This document shows, piece after piece, positions 21,149 to 30,770 of a DNA stretch of 64,000 nt. The DNA lies in contig NZ_JAGIOR010000001.1 in NCBI RefSeq assembly GCF_017876795.1, positions 3,746,501-3,810,500 of the forward strand, in the 5' to 3' direction. Position 1 is the first letter of the stretch. Each line of letters begins with the position of its first letter. The notes beneath the pieces are model-generated. The model did no database searches. It had not been told where the DNA came from and saw only the letters and a program-made list of their open reading frames with translations. Origin of the DNA: Rhizobium leguminosarum. GTDB lineage: Bacteria > Pseudomonadota > Alphaproteobacteria > Rhizobiales > Rhizobiaceae. A program made the translations under genes and the position numbers.

Positions 21149-21509
21149 ATTTTAAGCTACCGGTCTCTTCGATCGTCAATCGGCGCAGACGCAACGATTG
21201 TATGGATCAAGGCAATTTGCACGTTGTGCGGCTTACTCCATGAGGGCTACCGCCACAAGCCGATTCCGCGCCTCAGGCTGCGAAACATAAGCCGGAGTAA
21301 CGGCGCGATTGTGAGGAAAATAGGGCTCTCCCCGCCGCATTCACCGCTGCGGGTGCGTTTCATTAGAACTGTCACATCCAAGCAACGTCCGTTCCCGCCG
21401 CCAATCTGAGCCATCCCGCTCAGAATTCGATTCATCGAACGCAGTTTAAGTCTTTGTTTTCATGAATGCCGCCGCCCCGCAACCGCGGCTGAATTTCGGG
21501 CAAAAAGCG
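21149..21509. other. intergenic region mrcA-amiC, nothing recognised
   Basis: 361 bases between two minus-strand genes. I see no convincing reading frame, tRNA, terminator or LexA box. It presumably holds the mrcA promoter, but no clear -35/-10 pair stood out. Confidence 0.5.
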
Positions 21510-22781
21510 TTAGCCGCCGTTCGCCATCACGCCGGCGCGGTATCGCTTCACCGCGTCGGTCAAGAGACCGACGATCTTGCCGCGCCAGCTCTCGTCGAGC
21601 AGCAGTTTCTCGTCCTCGGCATTCGAGAGGAAGCCGATTTCGAGAAGGATCGACGGCACGTCAGGGGCCTGCAGCACGCGGAAACCGGCATGACGGTGCG
21701 GATTGTTGATGGTGCCGACCTGATCCTTGAAAGAATTCAGCACGCTTTCGGCCAGCGAGATCGAGAAGGCCTGGGTTTCGCGCCGTGTCAGATCGAGCAG
21801 GATATCGGCGACCTCGGGCGGCTCGGCGACCGTTTCCTTGCCGGCGATCTGGTCGGAGAGGTTTTCACGTTCGGCAAGATCGGCGGCGAGCTTGTCGGAT
21901 GCCTTGTCGGAGATCGTGTAGACGGTGGCGCCGCGAATATCCTTCTGCTTCAGCGTGTCGGCATGCAGCGAAATGAACAGCCCGGCATGGTTCTGACGGG
22001 CGATCAGCACACGCTGCGACAGCGACAGGAACTCGTCGTCCTCGCGCGTCAGGAAAGCCTTGATGCCCGGCTCCTTGTTCAGCCGGTCGGTCAAGGCCTT
22101 GGCGAAGGCAAGCGTCACCTGCTTTTCCTCGGTCTTGGTGTCGACGCCGATCGCGCCGGTATCGATGCCGCCATGGCCGGCGTCGACGGCGATGACGAAA
22201 TCGCCGGGGGCGGCTTTCTCAGGTGCCGGAATGGCGCTCGTCGTCTCCGTCGCCTCGCTCCCATCGTTCGAGGTCCTATCGCTCCAGGATTGGCTCTTGA
22301 CCAGTTCGGCGAAGGCTTGCTTGTCGATCATCTCGGCATCGAGCACGAGCCGATGTCCCTTGCCGGCCTCGTCGGCCTGCACCTTGGCGAGCGCCAGCTT
22401 CACCGGCCCTGCCGTCGTCAGAACGATGCGGGCGCGCTCCTCGTCCATCTTGCCGTAACGGATATCCTTGAACAGGCCGCGGGCAGCGAGATCCTTGGCC
22501 GGAAAACCGAAGGCGGTCGCCGGCAGATCGATGACGATGCGTTCTGGATTGGCGATATAGTGGACGGAGAAGCGCGGTTCGCGATCGAAATCGATGACGA
22601 TACGGGTTCTTGCATCGTCGCCGACAATACGCGCGCCATAGGCAAGCAGCGGATCCCCAGCCTCGACGGAACCAACAACGGCCGGCAGGAAACTCACCGC
22701 CAGAAGCGCTGTCAGAACCAACCGGGCGAATGTCGATCGCCGCACTGGGGATTTCGCCGCGATCCGAGCCCTCTTAAACAA
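21510..22781 (-). CDS. amiC: N-acetylmuramoyl-L-alanine amidase (AmiC type)
   Basis: Zinc hydrolase that splits septal peptidoglycan cross-linked strands during cell separation. It has 423 residues; the first codon used is TTG at 22781 and a GTG at 22745 is an alternative, neither with a strong ribosome-binding site. The signal peptide (ARLVLTALLAVSFLPAVVG) is followed by an AMIN domain (about 45-150). The Amidase_3 domain shows VIAVDAGHGGIDTGAIG, FISLHADTL and ILLEIGFLSNAEDE, which hold the zinc His, His and catalytic Glu residues. It is divergent from rne, with a 624-base gap. Confidence 0.93.
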   Translation of the reverse strand: MFKRARIAAKSPVRRSTFARLVLTALLAVSFLPAVVGSVEAGDPLLAYGARIVGDDARTRIVIDFDREPRFSVHYIANPERIVIDLPATAFGFPAKDLAARGLFKDIRYGKMDEERARIVLTTAGPVKLALAKVQADEAGKGHRLVLDAEMIDKQAFAELVKSQSWSDRTSNDGSEATETTSAIPAPEKAAPGDFVIAVDAGHGGIDTGAIGVDTKTEEKQVTLAFAKALTDRLNKEPGIKAFLTREDDEFLSLSQRVLIARQNHAGLFISLHADTLKQKDIRGATVYTISDKASDKLAADLAERENLSDQIAGKETVAEPPEVADILLDLTRRETQAFSISLAESVLNSFKDQVGTINNPHRHAGFRVLQAPDVPSILLEIGFLSNAEDEKLLLDESWRGKIVGLLTDAVKRYRAGVMANGG

Positions 22782-22942
22782 TAAACCGCCACACCCTATC
22801 TATACTGCGATGGAGCCGACGCGGCCGCGTCGAACGTCGCTTGGACGAAACACCCGTTGCGGCCCGCCGAATCGCGATCACTTTATCCCCAACTCCTATG
22901 CGTTACGAAATCCATCAATATTATGGCACATTTGGCTTTTCC

Positions 22943-22971
22943 CTTGCTATTGTGACACGGAAAACATACAA
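22943..22971 (+). promoter_or_regulatory. candidate rne promoter
   Basis: CTTGCT, 17 bases, ATACAA on the plus strand, predicting a start point near 22978 and a 5' UTR of about 430 bases before the rne ATG. Confidence 0.4.
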
Positions 22972-22977
22972 CGATTT

Positions 22978-23405
22978 TTAGGGTAAAGTGTTGACGGGAT
23001 AGAGTCGCCGCAAAGGCTGCCAGCCAGATCAGGACCTGGCGCCACACCGGTCATCGTCCGCCGTCTCATGCGCTTCATCCTTAGAACTGGATCCTGATTT
23101 TCCGGCTCATTGTCGGAATTCATTGGTGGATCAGCCACCACGCTCTCAGGGAGCAAACTCATCGGACCTGAATGGGTCTTCGTATTTGTCGATCACGCTT
23201 GGTTGTTGATGGTTTCGCAGCAGGTTTTATCTGAAGTGTACAGGCCCCGGACCGAAATGGTTCCGGCTGCGGTCTGGCTGCTGCCCTCCCCCTCGCATCA
23301 GGCGCGACTTTCATTATCCGGCGCGGCCACTGCGGACCGCATTCTTTCTGTTTCAACAGCAGTCGGGAATGCGCTCTCGCGGCCACGCCGAGGAGCACAG
23401 CTTAC
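22978..23405 (+). promoter_or_regulatory. long rne 5' leader
   Basis: About 430 bases without a supported gene precede rne. In E. coli the 361-nt rne leader is the target of RNase E autoregulation. A leader of similar size here suggests the same feedback, but no conserved hairpin was identified by eye. The remaining 22782-22942 belongs to the amiC upstream region and shows nothing recognisable. Confidence 0.45.
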
Positions 23406-26270
23406 ATGGCAGACAAAATGCTTATCGATGCGTCTCACGAGGAAGAGACGCGCGTCGTTGTCGTTCGCGGGAACCGCATAGAAGAATTTGACTTCGAGTC
23501 TCAGCACAAGAAGCAGATCCGCGGCAACATCTATCTTGCAAAGGTAACGAGGGTCGAGCCCTCGCTGCAAGCCGCCTTCGTCGATTACGGCGGCAACCGG
23601 CACGGCTTCCTGGCCTTCGCCGAAATCCATCCCGACTATTATCAGATACCGCTCGCCGACCGTCAGGCGTTGCTTCGGGCCGAAGCCGAGGAGCATCGCC
23701 GCGACGAAGATGTCGAGCATGTCGAAACCGCGCCGATGGTCGATCTTTCGACCCAGGATCAGCCGGATGTCGGCATCGTGCCGGCAGAGGCGCCGGAAAC
23801 GGCTGCCGTAGCCGAAGAGCCGGCAGCGGTAGAGGCCGCGGCAGCGCCCGAGGCCACCGAGGACGCTCCGGCCAAGAAGGCCAGGCCGCGCCGCAGCCGC
23901 AAGAAGGTGACCGAACCGGCTCCTGAGACGACCGCGACCGAGGACGCCGTTCCCACAGATGTCGAAGCCGAAGGCGCTTCGAGCGTCGACAACGAGGATG
24001 ACGGTTCGAGCGGCGGCGCGATGGCCGCCATGGTGGAAACCGACTCGATCTCCGAGGACGTCGATACCAACAAGCGTCGCCACGATGATGACGACGACGA
24101 TGACGATCATGGCGAAGAGGAAATCATCGAATCCGTCGGCGCCGAAGACGCGATGGAAGAAGTGCCGGACCGCGTGCAGCGCAAGCCGCGCAAGCAGTAC
24201 CGCATCCAGGAAGTCATCAAGCGCCGCCAGATCCTGCTCGTGCAGGTCGCCAAGGAAGAGCGCGGCAACAAGGGTGCAGCCCTTACCACCTATCTCTCGC
24301 TCGCCGGCCGCTATTCCGTGCTGATGCCGAACACGGCGCGCGGTGGCGGGATTTCGCGCAAGATCACCAATCCTGCCGACCGCAAGCGCCTGAAGGAAAT
24401 CGCGCGCATGCTCGAAGTGCCGCAGGGCATGGGCGTCATCCTGCGCACCGCCGGTGCCAACCGCACCAAGGTCGAGGTCAAGCGCGACTTCGAATATCTG
24501 ATGCGCCTCTGGGAGAACGTCCGCACACTGACGCTGGCGTCCACCGCTCCCTGCCTCGTCTACGAGGAAGGTTCGCTGATCAAGCGCTCGATCCGCGACC
24601 TTTACAACAAGGATATCAGCGAAGTCATCGTCTCCGGCGAAGAAGGCTATCGTGAAGCGAAAGACTTCATGAAGATGCTGATGCCGAGCCATGCCAAGGT
24701 TGTTCAGCCCTACCGCGACATCCATCCGATCTTCTCGCGTTCGGGTATCGAGGCGCAGCTCGACCGCATGCTGCAGCCGCAGGTGACGCTGAAGTCCGGC
24801 GGCTACCTGATCATGAACCAGACCGAAGCGCTGGTCTCGATCGACGTCAACTCCGGCCGCTCGACCCGCGAACACTCGATCGAAGACACCGCGCTGCAGA
24901 CTAACCTCGAGGCTGCCGACGAAGTCGCTCGCCAGCTTCGCCTGCGCGACCTTGCCGGCCTGATCGTCATCGACTTCATCGACATGGAAGAGAAGCGCAA
25001 CAACCGCGCTGTCGAAAAGAAGCTGAAGGAATGCCTGAAGAACGACCGCGCCCGCATCCAGGTCGGACGGATCTCGCATTTCGGCCTGCTCGAAATGTCG
25101 CGCCAGCGCATCCGCGCCTCGGTTCTCGAATCGACCACGCAGGTCTGCTCGCATTGCGGCGGCAGCGGCCATGTGCGTTCGCAGTCCTCCGTCGCCCTGC
25201 ATGTCCTGCGCGGTATCGAGGAATATCTGCTCAAGAATACCACGCACAACATCAGCGTGCGCACCACGCCTGACATTGCGCTCTACCTGCTCAACCACAA
25301 GCGCCAGACGATCATCGATTACGAAAACCGTTTCGGCGTCGCTATCGTCATCGATGCGGACGGTTCGGTCGGCGCCCAGCATTTCGCGATCGATCGCGGC
25401 GATGCGGTGGAAAACCCAGTGAAGATCGAAACGCTCTTCAACTTCGCGGCCATTCCTGAAGATGACGACGATGACATCGTCATCGAAGCGGATGAGGACG
25501 AAGACGAAGAGCTCGAGGAAAAGCCGGCCGCTGCCGAGCGACCCGTCGCGGCGCGCTCGGAAGGCGAAGGTGACGGCAACCGCAAGCGCAAGCGCCGCCG
25601 GCGTCGGCGCGGCCGCAACGGCAATGCCGAGCATCCGACGTCTGCCGCTGGCGAAGCCGGCGACGAAGATGAGGATGGTGACGACGAGGGCGGAGAAGGC
25701 GATGAAAACGCCGAATCCGCGCCCGAGACACTGGCTGAAAGCGAAGAATCGCAGCGCCGCAAGCGGCGCCGTCGCGGCAAGCGCGGTGGTCGCCGCAATC
25801 GCGCCGAGGATGGCTCCGAACTAACGGCTGGCGAAGCCGGTGACGACGAGGACGAAGGCGACGACGGTGCTCCGAGCGAAGCCGTCGCCGAAACTGTCGA
25901 AACAGTTGCCGAAGCCGGTGAAGGCCAGGCCGCAATGGCAGCCGTCGAAAGCGCACCTGTGATAGCCGAGGATGTGAAGCCCGCCCGCAGCCGCGGCCGC
26001 CGCAAATCGGCCGCAGCACCGGTCGAGGAACCGGTGGCAGAGACGGCGCCTGCGGCCGAGGCCGAACCGGAGTTGGTGGATGCCTCCGCCGATCTCGGAA
26101 CACCCGTTCCGGAAGAGGTCAAGGAAGAGGCAAAGCCGGTTCGCGCCAACCGCGAATCCAACATCACCGCCTCCGAACCGACGGTGAAATCCACCCGCGT
26201 CGAGAATGGCGAAGCTGACGACGGCAAGCCAAAGAAGGCCGGCTGGTGGCAGCGCCGTGGCTTCTTCTGA
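23406..26270 (+). CDS. rne: ribonuclease E
   Basis: Endoribonuclease that organises mRNA decay and rRNA/tRNA maturation, 954 residues. The S1 domain begins IYLAKVTRVEPSLQAAFVDY (about 41-60) but is split by an acidic, Ala/Glu/Asp-rich insert at about 100-258, then resumes at RGNKGAALTTYLSLAGRY. The catalytic DNase I-like domain has LVSIDVNSGRSTREHSIE and GLIVIDFIDME with the Mg-binding Asp residues. CSHCGGSGHV is the zinc-link. From about 690 the tail is disordered, alternating acidic runs with RKRKRRRRRRGRN and RKRRRRGKRGGRR clusters, and ends KKAGWWQRRGFF, a typical alphaproteobacterial degradosome scaffold. A strong terminator follows. Confidence 0.97.
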   Translation: MADKMLIDASHEEETRVVVVRGNRIEEFDFESQHKKQIRGNIYLAKVTRVEPSLQAAFVDYGGNRHGFLAFAEIHPDYYQIPLADRQALLRAEAEEHRRDEDVEHVETAPMVDLSTQDQPDVGIVPAEAPETAAVAEEPAAVEAAAAPEATEDAPAKKARPRRSRKKVTEPAPETTATEDAVPTDVEAEGASSVDNEDDGSSGGAMAAMVETDSISEDVDTNKRRHDDDDDDDDHGEEEIIESVGAEDAMEEVPDRVQRKPRKQYRIQEVIKRRQILLVQVAKEERGNKGAALTTYLSLAGRYSVLMPNTARGGGISRKITNPADRKRLKEIARMLEVPQGMGVILRTAGANRTKVEVKRDFEYLMRLWENVRTLTLASTAPCLVYEEGSLIKRSIRDLYNKDISEVIVSGEEGYREAKDFMKMLMPSHAKVVQPYRDIHPIFSRSGIEAQLDRMLQPQVTLKSGGYLIMNQTEALVSIDVNSGRSTREHSIEDTALQTNLEAADEVARQLRLRDLAGLIVIDFIDMEEKRNNRAVEKKLKECLKNDRARIQVGRISHFGLLEMSRQRIRASVLESTTQVCSHCGGSGHVRSQSSVALHVLRGIEEYLLKNTTHNISVRTTPDIALYLLNHKRQTIIDYENRFGVAIVIDADGSVGAQHFAIDRGDAVENPVKIETLFNFAAIPEDDDDDIVIEADEDEDEELEEKPAAAERPVAARSEGEGDGNRKRKRRRRRRGRNGNAEHPTSAAGEAGDEDEDGDDEGGEGDENAESAPETLAESEESQRRKRRRRGKRGGRRNRAEDGSELTAGEAGDDEDEGDDGAPSEAVAETVETVAEAGEGQAAMAAVESAPVIAEDVKPARSRGRRKSAAAPVEEPVAETAPAAEAEPELVDASADLGTPVPEEVKEEAKPVRANRESNITASEPTVKSTRVENGEADDGKPKKAGWWQRRGFF

Positions 26271-26296
26271 ACGCTGATTTTCGGACGTAAATGATC

Positions 26297-26327
26297 AATC
26301 CGGCTGCGGCGACGCGGCCGGATTTTC
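26297..26327 (+). terminator. intrinsic terminator of rne
   Basis: A 12-bp stem with one wobble (26297-26308 with 26313-26324), a GCGA tetraloop and then TTCGTTT, 26 bases past the rne stop. Confidence 0.85.
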
Positions 26328-26355
26328 GTTTGTGGCGATGGCACCGGATGCGATC

Positions 26356-26566
26356 GTGCCGACGACTGTAGATATCGGACAATGCCTTGCTCGACGCGGC
26401 GCTGGCCGCCACCGGACTGGCGACATAAGAAACCATCGTCGAGGAGGCATTGCGAAACCTCGTCGACAGGTATCGCCGGAAAAACGCGATTGCAGATCTC
26501 GCAGGGACAGGCTGGGGAGACGACCTCGAAGAGATACCTTGTGATCGGCCGGACGGCGAACGGTGA
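26356..26566 (+). pseudogene. VapB-family antitoxin relic
   Basis: Correcting one extra base at 26377/26378, the reading is TTVDID then NALLDAALAATGLAT, a TAA at 26426-26428, then ETIVEEALRNLVDRYRRKNA and LAGTGWGDDLEEI. That order (TTVNID ... A...TG...K..TVEEAL..LV.R.R ... L.G.GW.GDL) is the roughly 70-residue VapB antitoxin pattern. The gene carries a frameshift and a nonsense codon, so it is dead. It lies in the rne-acyl-CoA dehydrogenase gap, which otherwise holds only the rne terminator. Confidence 0.7.
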
Positions 26567-26640
26567 TCATCGGCATTTCGATCCGGTGGCCGGTTATCTC
26601 GGTCTCGGGATCACCTAATCTCGAGGATCGGCGCTCCCCG
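26563..26640 (+). pseudogene. VapC toxin remnant
   Basis: It overlaps the VapB relic stop in the usual vapBC way. GTG then ATC ATC GGC ATT TCG ATC reads like a decayed MIIVDTSIW PIN-domain start, but homology is lost after about ten codons and the downstream end runs up to the acyl-CoA dehydrogenase gene. Only a few codons support this, so it depends on the stronger VapB relic next to it. Confidence 0.4.
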
Positions 26641-26647
26641 CCTGCGG

Positions 26648-28306
26648 TCAGGCCGCCGGCGGATAGAGCAGGTCGACGATGTAGCTGGCGTCGAAGCGGG
26701 AATCGAGCATGCCGTAGGTGGAGCGCCAGCCGCCGGCAAGACGGGTCTCGATGAAGGCATCGGCAATGCGCCCTGCCCCGAGCCGATAGAGTTCAGCGGC
26801 ACCGGCGGCAAGCGCCAGCTGCTCGACGAGCAGGCGCGCGGCGCCCTCATCCTGTTCACAGAGCGCGATAGCGGCGCGCAGCACGTCGATCGTCTTCTTG
26901 CCGGCCGGGCCGAGATCGCGGGCAAGGCCGGCGAAGACCGTTTCGAACAAATCCTTGCCACGGTTGAGCACACGCAGCACGTCGAGCGCCATGACGTTGC
27001 CGGAGCCTTCCCAGATGGCGTTGACCGGAGCTTCGCGGTAGTGGCGGGCGATCGGGCGTTCTTCGATATAGCCGTTGCCGCCGATGCATTCCATCGCCTC
27101 GTAGATCAGCGCCGGCGCGATCTTGCAGCACCAGTATTTGGCGACCGGCGTCATAACGCGGGCATAGGCCGCTTGCTCGGCATTGCCGCGCGCCTTGTCG
27201 AAGGCATCGGCAAGACGGAAGGACAGCGCCGTGGCGGCTGCGACATCGAGCGCCATGTCGGCCAGCACGCGTGTCATGATCGGCTGGTTGACGAGCATCT
27301 TGCCGAAAACGCTGCGGCCGCGGGTGTGATGCACGGCTTCGGCCAGCGAGGCGCGCATCATGCCTGATGAGGCCAGCGCGCAGTCGAGCCGCGTCAGCGT
27401 CACCATATCGAGAATGGTGCGGATGCCGGCATCCGAGCCGCCGAGCAGGAAGCCGAACGTGTCGGTGAACTCCACTTCGGCAGAGGCGTTGGAGCGGTTG
27501 CCGACCTTGTCCTTCAGCCGCTGGAACTGCAGGCCGTTGGCCGAGCCGTCCTCCAGCAGGCGCGGCACCAGGAAGCAGCCCATGCCCTCTTTCGTCTGCG
27601 CCAGCATGATGAAGGCATCGCTCATCGGAGCGGACATGAACCATTTGTGGCCGGACAGCCGGTAGATGCCCTCGCTGACCTTTTCGGCAGCGCTGCGGTT
27701 GGCGCGCACATCCGTGCCACCCTGCTTTTCCGTCATGCCCATGCCGATGGTCACGGCGGACTTCTGCATGGCGGGCTTGTTCGACGAATCATATTTGCGC
27801 GAGAGGATTTTGGGGGCCCAATCCTTCTGTATCGCGGGCGAGGCCGAGAGCGCGGCAACCGAGGCGCTGGTCATCGTCAGCGGGCAGAGATGGCCGGACT
27901 CCAGCTGTGATGACAGATAGAAGCGGGCGGCGCGAACCTTGTGGGCCTCATCCTTGGCTTCGGTATCGGCCTGCGGGTCCCAGACGGAGGAATGCAGGCC
28001 GACCGACATGGAGCGACGCATCAAAGCGTGCCAGGCGGGATGGAACTCGACGACATCGAGGCGCTCGCCGCGCGGACCGTGGGTACGCAGCTGCGGCGCG
28101 CCCTGGTTCGCCATGCGCGCCAGCTCCTGTGCCTCCGGCGAGGTGACGTAGCGGCCCATGTTTTCCAGGTCCTCGCGGATGCCGCGCGGCAGGGCCGCCG
28201 TCAGATCGACGATCAGCGGATCGGACCTATAGGCGTTGATGCCGGACCACAGGCTCGGCTGATTGAGTTCTGCGAGTTTTTCTTCAGTCCGGTTTGCGGA
28301 GGTCAT
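26648..28306 (-). CDS. acyl-CoA dehydrogenase, AidB-like
   Basis: FAD-dependent dehydrogenase of 552 residues, the length of the AidB/isovaleryl-CoA dehydrogenase-like group (E. coli AidB is 541) rather than ordinary 380-residue enzymes. The N-terminal extension (about 1-150) includes GPRGERLDVVEFHPAWHALM. The flavin site shows GMGMTEKQGGTDVRAN and SGHKWFMSAPMSDAF. The helical domain has MECIGGNGYIEE and REAPVNAIWEGSGNVMALDVLR. AidB takes part in the alkylation response in E. coli; that role here is inference, and no LexA or Ada neighbour is seen. It is divergent from pyrB. Confidence 0.88.
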   Translation of the reverse strand: MTSANRTEEKLAELNQPSLWSGINAYRSDPLIVDLTAALPRGIREDLENMGRYVTSPEAQELARMANQGAPQLRTHGPRGERLDVVEFHPAWHALMRRSMSVGLHSSVWDPQADTEAKDEAHKVRAARFYLSSQLESGHLCPLTMTSASVAALSASPAIQKDWAPKILSRKYDSSNKPAMQKSAVTIGMGMTEKQGGTDVRANRSAAEKVSEGIYRLSGHKWFMSAPMSDAFIMLAQTKEGMGCFLVPRLLEDGSANGLQFQRLKDKVGNRSNASAEVEFTDTFGFLLGGSDAGIRTILDMVTLTRLDCALASSGMMRASLAEAVHHTRGRSVFGKMLVNQPIMTRVLADMALDVAAATALSFRLADAFDKARGNAEQAAYARVMTPVAKYWCCKIAPALIYEAMECIGGNGYIEERPIARHYREAPVNAIWEGSGNVMALDVLRVLNRGKDLFETVFAGLARDLGPAGKKTIDVLRAAIALCEQDEGAARLLVEQLALAAGAAELYRLGAGRIADAFIETRLAGGWRSTYGMLDSRFDASYIVDLLYPPAA

Positions 28307-28427
28307 AATTCGCTTCTAGTGTAAGAACCCGGCAAAGGGAAACCGGAAGTTATGATTCGGTTCATTCTGCTCTATCGGAATTTTGGCGAAAATGCATGGG
28401 GACATAAGCCTTTGCCCACAGCGCATG

Positions 28428-28456
28428 CTTGCCCCGGCGGGCAGCACTCTTTATAG
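28428..28456 (+). promoter_or_regulatory. candidate pyrB promoter
   Basis: CTTGCC, 17 bases, TTATAG, about 30 bases ahead of the pyrB ATG at 28486. It is a good rhizobial -35 and a fair -10. Confidence 0.5.
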
Positions 28457-28485
28457 ACCCGCCAGAGACAGCAAGAGGCAGGGTC

Positions 28486-29442
28486 ATGGTCTTTTTTCCC
28501 CACCGCCACCTCATCGGCATCAAGGGCCTCACCGAGCAGGATATTACCTATCTGCTCGACAAGGCCGACGAAGCCGTCAAGATCAGCCGCCAGCGAGAGA
28601 AGAAAACGTCGACGCTGCGCGGGCTGACGCAGATCAACCTGTTCTTCGAGGCATCGACCCGCACGCAGGCATCCTTCGAGCTGGCCGGCAAGCGGCTTGG
28701 CGCCGACGTCATGAACATGTCGGTCGGCAATTCCTCGGTGAAGAAGGGCGAAACGCTGATCGACACGGCGATGACGCTGAATGCGATGCGCCCCGACGTG
28801 CTGGTGATCCGCCATTCGAGCGCCGGGGCAGCCGCCCTTCTCGCCCAGAAGGTCTCCTGCTCGGTCGTCAATGCCGGCGACGGCCAGCACGAACATCCGA
28901 CCCAGGCGCTGCTCGACGCGCTGACGATCCGCCGCGCCAAGGGCAAGCTCTCGCGCATCATCGTGGCGATCTGCGGCGACGTGCTGCATTCGCGGGTGGC
29001 GCGCTCCAATATCCTGCTGCTCAATGCGATGGGCGCCCGCGTGCGCGTCGTCGCGCCCGCGACCCTGCTGCCCGCCGGCATCGCCGAAATGGGCGTCGAG
29101 GTCTTCCATTCGATGAAGGAAGGGCTGAAGGATGCCGACGTGGTGATGATGCTGCGGCTGCAGCGCGAGCGCATGTCCGGCGCCTTCGTGCCTTCGGTGC
29201 GCGAATACTATCACTTCTACGGGCTCGATGCCGAAACGCTGAAGGCGGCGAAGGAGGATGCGCTGGTCATGCATCCCGGTCCGATGAACCGCGGCGTCGA
29301 GATCGCCTCTGAGGTGGCGGACGGGCCGCAGAGCGTGATCGCCGAACAGGTGGAAATGGGGGTAGCGGTGCGCATGGCGGTGATGGAGACGCTGCTCGTC
29401 TCGCAGAACCAGGGTCCCCGAAGCGATGGAATGATGGCATGA
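28486..29442 (+). CDS. pyrB: aspartate carbamoyltransferase catalytic subunit
   Basis: Condenses carbamoyl phosphate and aspartate, the committed step of pyrimidine synthesis. The ATG at 28486 ([19 protein letters not shown]) gives 318 residues, with AGAGGCAGGG upstream; an upstream in-frame start would overlap the promoter. The carbamoyl-phosphate motif [20 protein letters not shown] is intact, as are [12 protein letters not shown] and [12 protein letters not shown]. Its stop overlaps the start of the pyrC-like gene (ATGA), indicating tight coupling and probably a PyrB-PyrC' complex. Confidence 0.97.
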   Translation: MVFFPHRHLIGIKGLTEQDITYLLDKADEAVKISRQREKKTSTLRGLTQINLFFEASTRTQASFELAGKRLGADVMNMSVGNSSVKKGETLIDTAMTLNAMRPDVLVIRHSSAGAAALLAQKVSCSVVNAGDGQHEHPTQALLDALTIRRAKGKLSRIIVAICGDVLHSRVARSNILLLNAMGARVRVVAPATLLPAGIAEMGVEVFHSMKEGLKDADVVMMLRLQRERMSGAFVPSVREYYHFYGLDAETLKAAKEDALVMHPGPMNRGVEIASEVADGPQSVIAEQVEMGVAVRMAVMETLLVSQNQGPRSDGMMA

Positions 29443-30728
29443 GCAACCCGATCGTCCTCAAAAACGTCCGCATCATCGATCCGTCGCGCAATCTCGACGA
29501 AGTCGGCACGATCATCGCCGAAAACGGCGTGATCATTGCTGCCGGCTCCGCGGCGCAGAACCAAGGCGCGCCCCAAGGCGCCGTCATCCGCGATTGCACC
29601 GGCCTTGTCGCCACACCCGGCCTTGTCGATGCGCGCGTCCATATCGGCGAACCCGGCGGCGAACATCGCGAGACGATCGCCTCGGCAAGCCGAGCGGCGG
29701 CAGCCGGCGGCGTCACCTCGATCATCATGATGCCGGACACCGATCCCGTCATCGACGACATCGCGCTTGTCGAATTCGTCAAGAAGACGGCGCGCGATAC
29801 CGCCGCCGTCAACGTCTATCCGGCCGCCGCCCTCACCAAGGACCTTGCCGGCGAGGAGATGACGGAGATCGGCCTGTTGATGCAGGCAGGCGCCGTCGCC
29901 TTCACCGATGCCCATTCCAGCGTCCACGACACGCAGGTGCTGCGCCGGATCATGACCTATGCGCGTGAATTCGGCGCCGTCATCTCCTGCGAAACCCGCG
30001 ACAAATATCTCGGCGCCAATGGCGTCATGCATGAAGGGCTTTTCGCCAGCTGGCTTGGGCTCTCCGGCATTCCAAGGGAAGCCGAACTCATCCCGCTCGA
30101 ACGCGATCTCAGGATCGCAGAACTGACGCGCGGCCATTATCACGCCGCGATGATCTCGGTGCCGGCCTCGGTCGAGGCGATCGAACGCGCCCGTGGCCGC
30201 GGCGCCAAGGTGACCTCAGGCATCTCGATCAACAATCTGGCGCTCAACGAAAACGACATTGGCGAATACCGCAGCTTCTTCAAGCTCTATCCGCCGCTGC
30301 GCCCTGAAGACGATCGGGTGGCCATGGTCGAGGCGCTTGCGAGCGGCGCGATCGACATCATCGTCTCCTCGCACGACCCGCAGGACGTCGATACGAAGCG
30401 CCTGCCCTTCGGCGAGGCGGCGGACGGCGCCGTCGGCCTCGAAACCATGCTGGCGGCGGCGCTGCGGCTTCACCATGGCGGTCAGGTGAGCCTGATGCGC
30501 CTGATCGACGCCATGTCCACCCGCCCCGCGCAAATCTTCGGCCTCGCCGCCGGCACGCTGAAGCCGGGTGCGGCGGCCGATATCGCGCTGATCGATCTCG
30601 ATGAGCCTTGGCTTGTCGCCAAAGACATGCTTCTCTCACGCTCGAAGAATACGCCGTTCGAAGATGCGCGGTTCAGCGGGCGGGCCGTCGCGACTTATGT
30701 CTCGGGAAAGCTTGTCCACACACTTTAG
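29439..30728 (+). CDS. pyrC: dihydroorotase-like PyrC' (probably inactive)
   Basis: Type I dihydroorotase homologue of 429 residues. The sequence lacks most metal and catalytic residues. The DxHxH zinc motif reads DARVHIGEP (R66 instead of the first His, Gly instead of the substrate Arg). The usual VCHVS reads HAAMIS, PHH becomes INN, and the catalytic TDHAPH becomes SSHDPQ; KxNPPLR is KLYPPLR. Pseudomonas PyrC' is an inactive homologue needed to assemble the PyrB dodecamer, and the 4-base overlap with pyrB fits that role. An active pyrC should lie elsewhere. It is followed closely by plsY and dprA. Confidence 0.9.
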   Translation: MSNPIVLKNVRIIDPSRNLDEVGTIIAENGVIIAAGSAAQNQGAPQGAVIRDCTGLVATPGLVDARVHIGEPGGEHRETIASASRAAAAGGVTSIIMMPDTDPVIDDIALVEFVKKTARDTAAVNVYPAAALTKDLAGEEMTEIGLLMQAGAVAFTDAHSSVHDTQVLRRIMTYAREFGAVISCETRDKYLGANGVMHEGLFASWLGLSGIPREAELIPLERDLRIAELTRGHYHAAMISVPASVEAIERARGRGAKVTSGISINNLALNENDIGEYRSFFKLYPPLRPEDDRVAMVEALASGAIDIIVSSHDPQDVDTKRLPFGEAADGAVGLETMLAAALRLHHGGQVSLMRLIDAMSTRPAQIFGLAAGTLKPGAAADIALIDLDEPWLVAKDMLLSRSKNTPFEDARFSGRAVATYVSGKLVHTL

Positions 30729-30770
30729 AAAAAGCTCGGACTGATACGCCACGGAGGGCTGAGGCGGCAT

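Noticed and set aside
22841..22860. GAAC-N7-GGAC in the amiC-rne gap as a LexA box
   Set aside because: The second half-site has one mismatch and neither neighbour is a typical SOS gene.
22978..23405. Small protein gene in the rne leader
   Set aside because: Candidate frames lack ribosome-binding sites and disagree with the rest of the genome in codon use.
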